A stretch of DNA of 64,000 nt from Symsagittifera roscoffensis (Eukaryota; Xenacoelomorpha; Acoela; Convolutidae): NCBI RefSeq assembly GCF_963678635.1, contig NC_087068.1, positions 40,941,649 through 41,005,648 of the forward strand, read 5' to 3'. Position 1 is the first letter of the stretch; the number at the start of each line of letters is the position of its first letter. Below are positions 34,391 through 44,675 of the stretch, piece after piece. The translations under genes were made by a program, and so were the position numbers. Below the pieces are notes generated by a model, which was not told the origin of the DNA, made no database searches, and was given only the letters and a program-made list of their open reading frames with translations.

Positions 34391-34576
34391 TTGCGTAAAC
34401 TGCTTAAAACGGTTTTCAAAGTCTTCCTTAAGCCGATTGGTAACCCGATTGGAGTAAAGCTTAAAAGATCAACGCAGCATATTGACACCACCGCACTACC
34501 AGCGTGTATAGGAAAATTTTACTATTCTGAAATCAGATCAAACTCGATAATATCTGCTTTTGAAACCAAAAATTGA
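34391..34576 (+). pseudogene. Possible retroelement pol fragment
   Basis: The frame reads KTVFKVFLKPIG, then RSTQHIDTTALPAC. The HIDT word with a following short Pro-containing stretch resembles the start of a Ty3/gypsy reverse transcriptase (H-x-I-D-T-G...P). The match is short and no further RT motif follows, so this is a weak call. Confidence 0.2.
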
Positions 34577-34744
34577 TTTTGATTAGGATCACATACAACT
34601 TCAGTAAGCCTCAGATTAACACTAATCTTAGATCAGGTATTCAACCAAGTGGACACAATCAAAATATATAACTGACAAAAACACCAAGTATATAGAAAAG
34701 AAAAGGAAATGATCATGATAAAAAAAATATTCATCCGACACTTT

Positions 34745-34852
34745 ACCGTCAGTTGTACTCCGACAACTGGCCTAACCCCGCAGTCGGACGTCCTGAGCAT
34801 GCTTTGTCGCCGGCCTCAGGTCTCACCAACTGAGCTAAGTCACGCTTAGACA
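34745..34852 (-). other. tRNA-like fossil or SINE head
   Basis: The minus strand contains CTTAGCTCAGTTGGTGAGAC, a good A-box and D-arm. CCTGAG and CTCAGG then pair in place of an anticodon stem, but with a 17-base loop. A degenerate B-box (GGGGTTAGGCC) follows. The geometry is wrong for a working tRNA. Confidence 0.4.
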
Positions 34853-35125
34853 CATCGCACTCATTTTTCGTTAAGATTGGCTGCAGTGTGCAACTATCCC
34901 AAATAATCAAATAATATAAAAATTTCTGCAAAATCAACTAACAATTCATAACTGAAACTGAAACTGAAACTAATAAAGTGCAGGAACATTTTCGTAAAAA
35001 TTTTTTCAAAGAGTAATTTTTCCGAGCAGCAAAAGGGAGATGATCACTCGACGATATTCTGACTGTGGAATAGCAAGTCTGTTGCTTTTGCTTGCAGCAG
35101 TTTCAACCTTCTCTGGATAAACAGC

Positions 35126-35200
35126 ATGGAGTTGTCAAACGAAGGAAAGGAATCAATTGAAAACAATAATGGCCACATTGATGTCGAACTATATATACCT
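35126..35200 (+). CDS. Candidate first coding exon
   Basis: An ATG lies shortly after an acceptor-like TTTTGCTTGCAG (ending at 35,097). The frame MELSNEGKESIENNNGHIDV plus ELYIP is hydrophilic and runs into a GTAATT donor at 35,201. It would end in phase 0, whereas the next exon I can see (39,638) starts in phase 1, so at least one exon would be missing if they belong together. It may equally be chance. Confidence 0.25.
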
Positions 35201-36269
35201 GTAATTTTCACTTGACCTTTTTTCCAGAAAAGTCAAGTTTTCATCTCAAAGGTTTTCTCGCTCTGTTTTGTGAAATAGACTCCCTACAACCAACTTTCTG
35301 CACATCACTTCAATCTGGAATCACAAAAATCCTGATCATCATATGTACTTTGCAGGCGCTACATTTAATTTTCCCACAAACTCTGAAAACACTCTCAATT
35401 GAAAAAAATCAGATTTTTAAAATTTCTGCAGACCCGGGATGAGTGGAACCAGTTTGAAATTGTTCATTTTATTTTTATTTTGTTTCCCTGCAAAAATTTA
35501 GTAATAACCAATGATGATCCATGACTAAGTCCTCCTCTTTTATTGGAAACCTCAAGTCTTAGCGGTATAGTTATCAAAGAATTAACAAAAAAGATTGGAA
35601 ATAGTTACTTTCTTCTCTCCTCTAACTTCCCAATAAACCAGTATATCATTAGATTCACTGAGACTACGAAAAGCAAGAGTAAGAATAGGGTTGATATTTG
35701 AGAAATGCGAGAGTAAGAGTAGGGTAACGAGTTGCACGAACCTATCCCGCCGAAAACAGATAGCGTTGGCAAGCAGACGTTGAACCATATCCGAAAATTT
35801 TCCAAGAGAAGGCTAATCGGGCCTATTCTCACTTTTATCATTTTTCATGTTTTTAGAGTGTTATGATTTAATCTATCCTTGCTCAAAGAATTGTTGACTA
35901 CATCTTGCCATATCATTTTTTAAAACATTTTTGTATGTTGCTTCTTTTGGTGTGAAATGTTAGAAGGACTCTGAAGCAACTGTTGCCTACTAGTTGTTTT
36001 CCAGTGAAAGTTTAAGCCCAGAAGGGATTTAAAAGTGATATCTAGTCAATTTTCTGGCACATTTTTGCAGTGCTAGTATACAATCGAAAACGGGTCGCGC
36101 AATTTTTTTGAGCTTACAATTATCCAACCACTCTAGGAAATCGAGGTGAGATTTAACTCAATCAAGTTGCTAGACATAATTGATCAATTCAATGATTGAA
36201 CAGGCAAGATTCAAACAAAATTTTTAAGGTTTTATTCTAATTTTGAAGGATTCTTTTCAGTGAAAAAAA
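35201..36269. other. Unassigned stretch
   Basis: Overlapping minus frames at 35,582-35,841 are hydrophobic and Ser-rich with no recognised domain. No gene is called. Confidence 0.35.
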
Positions 36270-36608
36270 TTAAAAAGAATGATTTAATTTTTCCAAAATT
36301 CTCCAATTTGAGCCTCTACAAATTTGAGCCTCCTCTGAAGTTTTGGAGCGTTGGCATAAACATAATTTAATAAAGCGTTTAAACCTGTAAAAATTTTTCT
36401 TGGTTTGCAAATAAAAAAATTTAATCAATTTTACACTATCAATCATCACGTAAAAGCTCTTCGGATGGCTTTTAACGGAAGAAAACTTCTTTGAGCAACT
36501 TTCAGTTTTAAAAAAATGTGAAAAAAACTGGTTCGCTGTAACAAGTTTTGTGGCTTTGCTTTTTTCGGCCAATTTGTCGGTATGCTCCTTGTCTGTAACT
36601 GAGCTCAA
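36270..36608 (-). CDS. Unrecognised 112-codon ORF
   Basis: The longest minus frame of this region starts MSSVTDKEHTDKLAEKSKAT and is Lys/Ser/Phe-rich. No domain, splice signal or repeat relation is seen. It is reported because of its length and polar beginning; a chance frame is the more likely explanation. Confidence 0.15.
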   Translation of the reverse strand: MSSVTDKEHTDKLAEKSKATKLVTANQFFSHFFKTESCSKKFSSVKSHPKSFYVMIDSVKLIKFFYLQTKKNFYRFKRFIKLCLCQRSKTSEEAQICRGSNWRILEKLNHSF

Positions 36609-37077
36609 ACAAAACTGTACGCGGTTTCTTGGTTTGTTGTCGAAGTTAATGGAAGTAAAAAGTCATCTTATTTTTTAACTCGAGAGGTTGGTCTGGTTTT
36701 TTTTTGGGAATTGAGCTCACAAAAAAGTGCGCACAGTTCCCTGGTTTGCTAGCGGAGTTATTGCCAACAAAAATATCCGTACGTTTGTTGTTTACTCGAA
36801 TGGAAAATTAATTGACAGAATCGGATTAATTCAAGATTTATTTATCTGAGAAATGGTAAAATCGACAAAAAAATTGTCAACATGACGGTGGTTAAAATGA
36901 GATAAAGTGAGTTAACCACGAATTGATTCGTGACTTTCACATAAAGTTAAAATAATTTTGAACCTTTAAGTTATCTCAAGGCGAAACACTTTGCAACCGA
37001 TTAATTTGCATGCATTTTATGTTCAATCTTTTCCTGCTTATTTTTGGGTCATATAATTCAGTCATATTTAAAAAGAC

Positions 37078-37142
37078 TTGGCTTAGGTAAGAATCGAACC
37101 CACGCCGAATGGACGTAAACGCTAAGATATAGACCCTAAACT
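37078..37142 (-). other. tRNA-like fossil, leucine/serine type
   Basis: The minus strand reads GGTCTATATCTTAGCG, a degraded D-arm of the long-variable-arm class, then GGCGTGGGTTCGATTCTTAC, a T-arm whose stem pairs with two G-U pairs. CTAAGCC next to it pairs imperfectly with AGTTTAG. About nine bases are missing between the arms and no anticodon stem forms, so it is a fossil or part of a SINE. Confidence 0.4.
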
Positions 37143-37289
37143 TTCCATGCACCTATACTCAAGCTTCAAATCTACTTTCGTTCCAATGAACACATTTCAT
37201 CTTATTGATATGTAGCATTAACAACTTTTTTTTGTTTTCCTTGAAATGTCATTGGCTATTAAATTACAGGAATCATAAGTTGTCTCGGA

Positions 37290-37975
37290 TCTTTTGATTT
37301 TTCTGTGTTATTTCCTTTCCCTTCCTCACCTTTAAAATTGAGTTTTGAAAACAAACTTAAATGTTGCCAACAAGCAACAATGTTTTGAATGATGAACAAT
37401 TTAACAACTGTGAACAGATTTTTTTTTTCATATTTTACATCGTAAAATACCCAATTAGTCATGATTAATAACCATAAAAAAATTTGCTTTTTTTCCATTT
37501 CCCCTTACTTCCAATTTTTTAAGTTTCTTTTGTTTGTTGTATGTGTTATTATGGCTAAACACCAAATAGTTTGATGTAAGCTCTTATGAAGAAATCTGTT
37601 CACAAGTGCTTTTGTTCACCATGTCAGAATTAATTGCAATGTGACATTTTTAACATCGTTTTTCAAAATTTAGATTGAAAGGTATAGGAAAGTGGAAAAA
37701 ATCTAAATTTTGAATGAAGGGGATGGAGGTAGAAAAAAGCTTATTCCCCTTAACCTGCAGTTTCTACGAAATTTTACAAAACATTTGGCACAGATTTGTT
37801 CATCATACTGTACTCCGTAATGTAATGCGTTTAAAAAATAATTATCAATGAAACATAGCATTAGGATGAAAATATTTCACCGCTTAAAATACCAATTTCA
37901 AGAGTTGAATAACAAAAATGTAAGAGCTCTAAAAATATAAATTTTGAAAGATGGGGGAGTGGGAAAAAAGCCGGA
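37290..37975. repeat. Degraded family B copies in tandem
   Basis: Three eroded copies follow each other. Shared words are ACAACTGTGAACAGATT and its inverse near 37,410, GTGTTATTATGGCTAAACAC near 37,542, and CAGATTTGTTCATCATACTG near 37,791. Ends such as TTTTTTTCCATTTCCCC and GGGGGAGTGGGAAAAAAGCC are still visible. Target duplications are not clear. Confidence 0.55.
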
Positions 37976-37979
37976 ATGA

Positions 37980-38247
37980 TACGGCGCGACAAAAAAACTT
38001 TTTTTTTGTAATAATCCTTGTGAAACCACTCTTAACACCGTAAATTTGGTGCTCGTGCAGATCGAGGGAAAAGGAAAAAGAGTCGATGTCTCAAATTTTA
38101 GTTGGTCGAGCCGTTTTACTCCGACTTGACCCAGCTCTTCGTTTTTTGTGGGTTATGCAAATGGAAAAAAAACCTATTTAATTACAATCTTTTTGAATGA
38201 AAAATGCTTGGTTGTTTTGTCATTTTGCTCATTACGAGGCCGAACTG
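37980..38247. other. Family B-like right-half fragment and spacer
   Basis: CCTTGTGAAACCACTCTTAA and GGTGCTCGTGCAGATCGAGG near 38,010-38,070 match the right half of the 39,045 copy. The rest is unassigned. Confidence 0.4.
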
Positions 38248-38462
38248 GGCTCTTTTTCTTTTTCCCCCCACCTCACTCAAACATGAAATTTATGGTCTAA
38301 CGAGTGGTTTTACAAGGGTAATTATGAAGACCAAATATGTTTCTCATAACCTAATTAGTCTGCATGTCAATTTTCATAACAATCGGACAAAGTGAACAGA
38401 AACTTCAAATATAAAAATTTGCAGGTGGGGGGGAGGGATTAAGAAAAAACGAAAAAAGAGCC
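38248..38462. mobile_element. MITE family B-related, 215 bp
   Basis: Inverted ends GGCTCTTTTTCTTTTTCCCC and GAAAAAACGAAAAAAGAGCC enclose CACCT and AGGTGGGGGGG. The flanks are CCGAACTG (38,240-38,247) and CCAAACTG (38,463-38,470), a 7-of-8 target duplication. The interior is a third subtype, with GTCTAACGAGTGGTTTTACA. Confidence 0.85.
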
Positions 38463-38788
38463 CCAAACTGTGCACTGTATAAGGTCAAATTTTTTTTGCT
38501 CCTGGACTCCAGAGACAAGTCTTTAAATATGCTTTCATTTTTGTCAAAGGAAATGAAAAAACAAAAGAAGAACAATGGGAGCGTCCTAGTTGCGGAATCG
38601 ACTCATAATCCACAGAAAGCACAGTTTCTCCTCGTAATACTGTACTTTAGCTTATAAGTTCTCTTTGCTGAAAGAACCCGGGTTGGGGCTGCCGAGTATT
38701 GTAGGGAAGTACGCGCTGACACTTAACCGCGTTTAAATTTTTGAGATCGAATTTTTGTCGGCTCTCAATTTCGGGAGTCTAAGTAGTA

Positions 38789-38896
38789 GTTAGAACATAG
38801 TTGAAAGATGCCCGAGGGAAAAAGAGCCCGGCCTGAGGGCACGGAATTCCCGAGTGCGGCTCTTTTGCCCGAGGCCATCTTCAGCTATGTTCTAAC
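38789..38896. repeat. 108-bp foldback
   Basis: GTTAGAACATAGTTGAAAGA at 38,789 pairs with TCTTCAGCTATGTTCTAAC ending at 38,896. The stem continues inward through GAGGGAAAAAGAGCC and GGCTCTTTTGCCC, leaving a loop of about 28 bases. The inner GGCTCTTTT word is shared with family B ends, so it may be a collapsed relative. Confidence 0.8.
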
Positions 38897-39044
38897 TGTT
38901 GAAGAGTATGTTTTTGCTCTTTCTGAGGGAAAGATGCCAGAAAATTGTGAGAGAGCCCAGGAAAATTGTGAAAGATCCCGGAAATGTGCGCGAAACTATG
39001 CAAATGATTTCTTGTTTCATTCATGCGTTCTAACATTTTATTTT

Positions 39045-39247
39045 GGCTCTTTATCCTTCCCCCCCCCCACCTGCAAAACTTTTAGATTCATTTTTCTGTT
39101 CAAATTGTTGGATTGTTACAAAATTTGGCATAAGGACTGATTAGGACATGACAAACATTTTTGGTCTTCATAATCAACCTTGTAAAACAACGCTTCACAC
39201 CATAAAATCGATGCTTATGTGAGGTGGGGGGAAAAAGGAAAAAGCGC
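39045..39247. mobile_element. MITE family B-related, about 203 bp
   Basis: The left end GGCTCTTTATCCTTCCCCCC and the right part AGGTGGGGGGAAAAAGG are inverted with poly-C/poly-G tracts. The last bases (AAAAAGCGC) have lost the GAGCC end. TTTATTTT may be an 8-bp duplication on both sides, but it is low-complexity. Confidence 0.65.
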
Positions 39248-39359
39248 TTTTATTTTTTCATGCCTTGTCGTGAAAGAACATGTGTGAAAGAGCAAAAACA
39301 AACTCTTCCAATGCACGTAAATTAATCTGGTCGACTTTGGTCAAAGATTTTCAAATTTT

Positions 39360-39535
39360 GAATCTGATCAGATCCTGTTCGATTCATGTATCGACCCTGG
39401 TCGATTCATGTGTCAACCGTGATCGTCTCATGTATTGCCGCGTGGTCGTCTTAATAATTTTATCGACCCTGGTCGACTGAATAATATGGTCGACTCGTAT
39501 GAGAAGCGGATATTCGGTCGACCGAAATTGTCGAT
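39360..39535. repeat. TCGAC-rich 22-bp repeat upstream of the large gene
   Basis: TCGATTCATGTATCGACCCT plus GG is followed by a second TCGATTCATGTGTCAACCGT unit and a third TCGTCTCATGTATTGCCGCG unit, period 22-23 bases. Looser TCGACC words continue to 39,535. The word set matches the minisatellite at 3.2-4.2 kb. Confidence 0.6.
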
Positions 39536-39637
39536 TTGCAATTAAACCACCGCGGCCGGATACCTTCGGAAAAAGTTGTAGTAGCGATATGACTGAATCT
39601 CAACCGGAAGATAGCTTAGACTGAGAAATTTACTAAG

Positions 39638-39799
39638 CAGCAGCGAGCAGATTTGGCTCCTCAGCTGCAAACCAAACTGCACAACAACCCTCTCAACCAA
39701 AACGACCTCAAAGTGCGGCGCCTGGAGGAGGTGCACCTCACCCTCATCAAGTCGCCGGACCCTCCAATGCACAGTTTTTGAATCAACCAGTTTGCTGGG
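39638..39799 (+). CDS. Exon of the large Gln/Pro/Asn-rich gene (first visible module)
   Basis: The exon follows an AAG-CAG-CAG acceptor series, so three alternative acceptors in the same frame are possible. It ends at a GTAACG donor. Both borders are phase 1, length 162. It reads SRFGSSAANQTAQQPSQPKR, then a Gly/Pro/His/Gln mix (PGGGAPHPHQVAGPSNAQF). The shared SRFG/SENQ-QQP pattern links it to the next exon. The codon frame is clearly less AT-rich than flanking DNA. No start codon for this gene has been identified. Confidence 0.65.
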
Positions 39800-40495
39800 G
39801 TAACGGAAACGGGGTGTTTTAAGGAGTTTTGATTGGCCATATTTCATTCTCAAAATAACTAATGAAACTCTAATAAGTATATTGCGTGATTAAAAAACTG
39901 AACTTGGCGCCGATATGACCTCCAGTGAAAAAAAATTTACAATGAAAAAAGAGTCAAGAAATTTAGAAAGTTAAAACACCTAACCATTTGAAGATTTAAA
40001 AAAATAGTATAAAGTTACTGGAATTTTTGCTTTTATGGTTTCATGTGAACGTCAAAGAAGGTTTTGAAGTACGATTTGAGAACCAGTTTGAGATAAACTA
40101 ATAACAGTATCCCGTCAAACCCGCAGTTATTGTTCCAAAATACAAAACATTTCCAATCAATAGCCTTTTTACCCTCCCACAATCGCAAATGTTTTTTTTA
40201 GAAAATTGTCGGGACTAATCAGTTAAACTAAAAAATGAAAAAAAAATCGAGGACCTCGCTACAATTTAAGGTCGTATGACTCCGGGCTGAAGTATTCGAA
40301 TCATGAGTCGAGTCCTGCTCGAATCATGGTGTTTGGCGCATGATTTGATTTTTTTCGACCGAAGCGTTTGTCCGACCCACTCAATTTGGGTCGAAAACTG
40401 AATAAAATCGAAATTTTTGGTCGAAATTTGAGTGCAAACCACCTCAAAAAGTCGTTTATCAATACAATATGCTGCGAGATTTCAAACTTATTTAG

Positions 40496-40657
40496 GTGCA
40501 AGATCTTTTGGCCCTCAGAGTGAAAACCAGTCATTGAGGCAAAACATACAGCAGGCCCCACAAGCACCAAACGCGACTGCATTTGGACCGACTGCTACCA
40601 ATGCTGCCAACATCGCTGCCAGTCCCGCTCAATATCCTAATTATGGACAGTATAATG
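40496..40657 (+). CDS. Exon of the large gene, second module
   Basis: The acceptor is CAAACTTATTTAG and the donor GTATTA. Borders are phase 1 on both sides and the length is again 162 bases. The peptide RSFGPQSENQSLRQNIQQAP followed by an Ala/Asn/Thr/Pro/Tyr stretch (AASPAQYPNYGQYN) is low-complexity, like the preceding and following modules. Equal length and a similar opening suggest that this exon and 39,638-39,799 arose by duplication. Confidence 0.7.
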
Positions 40658-42096
40658 GTATTATGAGAAAATTATTACAATGATATGATTTCACTATCTT
40701 TTTTCGAATACTTTGAAGCAGTGGGATTTTTTCTGTATTTTTTCCTTCATATTTTGGGAATGCGAATGTAAGTTTCTTGCTTTATTGCGAGGTAATTGTA
40801 AGATTTGCATTTAATTGCAAGAATTGTGCAAGATTTTGTTTTCTATGGTTTCCTTCAAAGTTTTTATTGGTAATTCAATGCCTTTATAATTAGCCAAAAC
40901 TCACATGAGGAGATTGCTGACGAATAGTTTCTTTATGACTAGATAGTGGAAGGGAACCAACCCCCATTGGATACAAATCGGTTATAATCGATTTTTGTGG
41001 TAAAAAACGTTGGCATTATAATCGATTATAATTACACTTTGAGACCACGCAACCAATTATAGTCAATTATAATCCATTACTTTTACAGAAAAATACCGAT
41101 TATATTCCTTTTAAAAATCATAATAACGGATTAAAAATTCTAACAGTTTGATAAATGTTCTACAACTTTTTGAGAAATTTTCTGCAAGTTTTGCAGCTTT
41201 TCTGCATCAAGGCTAGCCTACTCGATTTCTAAACCTACTCACATTTAGTTAAATTTTGCAAAACCACGTGTACGGTTTTCACGTTTTTCTTACGTTAAAT
41301 TTAAGTAAGGGTTGGTGGGGAGGTGAGGTGGTGGTAAGTGAAGAAATGGTAGCTAGTTAATAAAAATGGTGTGAGTTAATGTGAAGTATTTAGGGAGAGA
41401 GGGACACAAGTAGAGAAAAAATAGAAGAAAACATAAAATTTTTTTGTTGTTTCGTAAAACACAATTCAGTGATTGCTATGTTCAAATTTTGAAATTTTGA
41501 TTTCAAGGTTTCAGAAAATTCAGGCTCTTACTCATAAAAATCTAATATAATCCATTATAAACTAACATAATTCATTATAAACTATAATAATGAAAAAAAT
41601 TTTTAATCGATAAATTTAGAATTTTATGAAGACAGACCATGAAAATCCATTATAATCGATTATTATCCATGGAATCTCACAGCGGTAAAGATGTTTAGGG
41701 CATATTGATAGTTTTTGAAAATTTGGGTTATGGTGATTCTTGAAAAAACATTTGCGTGAGTATTTTAATGGCCATTAATACCAATTGCCTCTTAGTATAG
41801 CCTGTTGGTAATAACATAACCTCGTGGTAAAACCTACGTGATACAATAAAAAATTGCGCCAAATTTCGTTTTAAGAAACAACTGTACCAGCTACAGTTTT
41901 TAGTTCAAAAACATTCAAATCTCAACTAAGAAATAATGTCCATGCTAGGATTCAATATTTCCTAATTCAATTTGTATACAACTCTCTGATTAACATCTTT
42001 CTGCTATAGAAAAGTTTAGCTTGCTTATTAACATGCTGCATCACATTGAGAGGAAGGACACTGACAAAAATTCGGCAGTAACTATAATAAAACCTG
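40658..42096. other. Intron with palindromic TATAATCGATTATA words
   Basis: ATTATAATCGATTATAAT and close variants cluster at about 40,980-41,100 and 41,545-41,670. Between them the stretch is AT-rich with a G-rich patch (GGTTGGTGGGGAGGTGAGGT near 41,310). No exon in the expected phase was found. Confidence 0.45.
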
Positions 42097-42745
42097 TTTT
42101 CTCATGCTTGAAAATTTCAAAAAACGATTAAGTTTTTATTCAATTCAGCAAAATTCACTCATATTCACTGTCAAGTGGTGAGTGATACTTTTTCAAAATG
42201 CTCAGTCAACTGCATCAGCTGCCCATTTAGCTAAGTGTGAGGTCCTCGATTTCCCAACTTTCTCAATAATGATATAAAGATCTCGCCTGCTATGAAAAAC
42301 TGTTCAAAAAAGAAATGTTGAAGAAAAATGTAAAAAATTATTCTGCAGAAAAAAAAATGCTGTATTAGCAACTATTTTTTTCATGATAGTAAAAAGATTA
42401 ATTCTTTCGAAGTTTCAATAACGTCAATCAATTTTTTTAGTCTGTCAAGTTTTTGTTTTATCATGAAAACCCTAATTGCTAAAACGGCTTTTTTTTGCAG
42501 AATAATTTTTTACATTTTCTTCAATATTTGTTTTTTGAACAATTTTTCATCGCAGGAAAATTTTTTGTCAATATTGGTAAAATTTTAAATCGAGCAACTC
42601 CCACCTAGCTGAGTTGACAGCTGATACAATTGACTGATCATTTTAAATTAGTATCATTCACTACTTGACAGTGAATATGAGGGAATTTTGCTGAATTGAA
42701 AAAAAACAATGTTGATAAATTTTTGAGACTCAAGCATGAGCAAAA
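42097..42745. repeat. 650-bp long inverted repeat (foldback)
   Basis: The left arm (about 42,097-42,393) and right arm (about 42,457-42,745) are inverted copies with a loop of about 60 bases. Matching stations from outside in: TTCTCATGCTTGA, CAATTCAGCAAAATTC, CTCATATTCACTGTCAAGT, AAAAATTATTCTGCA and TTTTTCATGATA. The arms have diverged by substitutions and short gaps. There are no coding frames and no clear target duplication. Confidence 0.85.
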
Positions 42746-43320
42746 GGAACTCAGACTTTTATATAGTTAAATCCGAATTAATAGCAAAATCTTTTTGGTC
42801 ATCGAATCTGAACAAAGTTATTTAACATCAAACTGCTCATTTTGACCTCGAATTTCATTTCTTTTTATTTTGACTTTCACATGTTAAAACGGTTTTCGGA
42901 GAAATAATTAACCTGAAATATGACAAATTTTGACCGGTTAAACTGCTCGAAGTCACCAATATTGCCAACAGTTTTGCATCAACTGTATCGCTTTCAAAAA
43001 AATTTCGGACAACGTCTTAAGGTTTTGAAATAAATCTGACCTTGAGGCAGTGAAATGGCCTTAAAACTGCAATCGAATTTTCAAAACTGCATTTAAACTG
43101 ACAAAAGAGCAACGCCAAAAGAATGCGCATTTTGGAGAGTTTCAATTTTGCCTTATTCAACAGCACAACTGAAAAAAAAAACTTTTTTTCTTTAACATTT
43201 TCGCTTGATTAATTTTTGAGAGCAAAAAACACATAAAATGCCGTCAAAACGGCAAACGTAAAACTTCAAAAAGGTATTTTGATTTAGTTTAAATTTAAAG
43301 GTCAGAATCATTTGCTAAAT
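42746..43320. other. Intron stretch, nothing supported
   Basis: AT-rich DNA without exon, repeat or transposon end that I can identify. Confidence 0.4.
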
Positions 43321-44083
43321 TTATAATTGGTAGCAAAAAGTTCGGACATAGAGAAATAATTAAAATGAGCAATCAGTGCTTTTCGACGCTTTTTTAAATG
43401 CAAAATCTGAAGGCGAACAACCTTGAACTTTTTGTCAGACCAAATTCGAAAAGCAAGATTGTCGATTATCCGATGATTATGCTAGCCTAATCTTTAAATA
43501 CTGCAATCAACATCCAGATTTACTAGAAAATAGTTAGCAAAATTAGTTAAAAAATCTAGAGTTATTTTCAACAACAAAAAAAAACAAAAAATAAAGCGGA
43601 AATGAGAAAATGATCAAAACATTCAAAGTTTGGAAATTAACCACAGAAAAAGATTAGCCATCCTGAGCAATAATTTTATAACTACTTCGGATGCAATTGC
43701 CCGCTGTAGTTATAAATTTTGAGCGATACTCTGCTTTATGAACTTTCGACGTTATGTTTATTTCAGTTTTAATTTCCGTTGCTCTTTTTAATTAATTTTG
43801 TCGGTTCGAACTTTTTGCAACTCTCTATAATACGTTGTCCGATAAATTTGTTGAAGAAAGCTATATAGAGAGTTGCAAAAAGTTCGGACAGACAGAAATA
43901 ATTAAAAAGAGCAATCTGCCAATTTTGAGCAATTTTTGCATGCAAATTTGAATTTTTAGGTGACATTGAGACAAACTTTCAGTCTGAAAAATTACCTTTT
44001 GCATGCAAAAATTGTCTGAAAAAGGTCATTTGCTCTTTTTAATTAATTCTGTCTGTCCGAACTTTTTGCTACTAATTATAAAT
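43321..44083. mobile_element. Tc1-like inverted-repeat elements, four arms
   Basis: A ~52-base arm built on TTGCAAAAAGTTCGGACAGA and ending in AATAATTAAAAAGAGCAA occurs four times in alternating orientation: 43,321-43,374, 43,779-43,830 (inverted), 43,863-43,915, and 44,030-44,083 (inverted). The last two bound a 221-bp element; the two central arms make a near-perfect stem around a 32-base loop. TA sequences at the arm ends fit Tc1/mariner targets. A fifth diverged arm lies at 44,249-44,300. There is no transposase. Confidence 0.8.
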
Positions 44084-44394
44084 GAACACATCCATCGCCT
44101 TCGATGGCTTACGCTTAACCAATTGTTATTAAAAGAGCAGTTTTTCTGTTTTGATTCTTGCATTCAATCTCAATGTTTCGGGGATTTCAGAAACACAATT
44201 TCAGACAAAAAATAGATCTGGCCCGCAATTATTCCCAAAACATGTTAATTGCTCTCTTTAATTAATTTTGGCTGCCCGAAGTATTTGCTATTTTTAATAA
44301 CATAGTAAACTGAACTATCATCAAGCGATTAAACAAGGGCTATATCTGCTTCAATTTCTGCTGACTTGAATTTCTGAGCATAGAAATTGTTTAG

Positions 44395-44484
44395 TTTCGG
44401 ATTTCACAAACACACCGCCAAATCGAGGTTACCAGCATCCCAACTTGGCTGCTGCAAATGCTCAACCAGCCAACAGAAACAACT
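44395..44484 (+). CDS. Exon of the large gene, third module
   Basis: It starts after AAATTGTTTAG and ends at a GTGAGA donor. Borders are phase 1 and the length is 90 bases. It reads SDFTNTPPNRGYQHPNLAAA then NAQPANRNN, an Asn/Pro/Ala/Gln-rich peptide like its neighbours. Composition contrasts with the AT-rich intron on both sides. Confidence 0.65.
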
Positions 44485-44675
44485 GTGAGAAAACAAACTA
44501 TATTCTTTTAATTACTAACCTTCCCTTCACTAAAAACGTTTCCCGAAGTTACAGGATGGGCTGAATAACATTCATTCCCATTTTTCTGATCAACTAGTCA
44601 TTTTCATACTTTTGTCTTTTTATACACGAAGGCTTACCTCAATTTCGAACTAACTGCCAAAAACTACGATATAAT

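Noticed and set aside
38671-38745. tRNA gene around GAACCCGGGTTGGGGCTGCC
   Set aside because: The minus strand has D-arm-like and B-box-like words, but no acceptor, anticodon or T stems pair.
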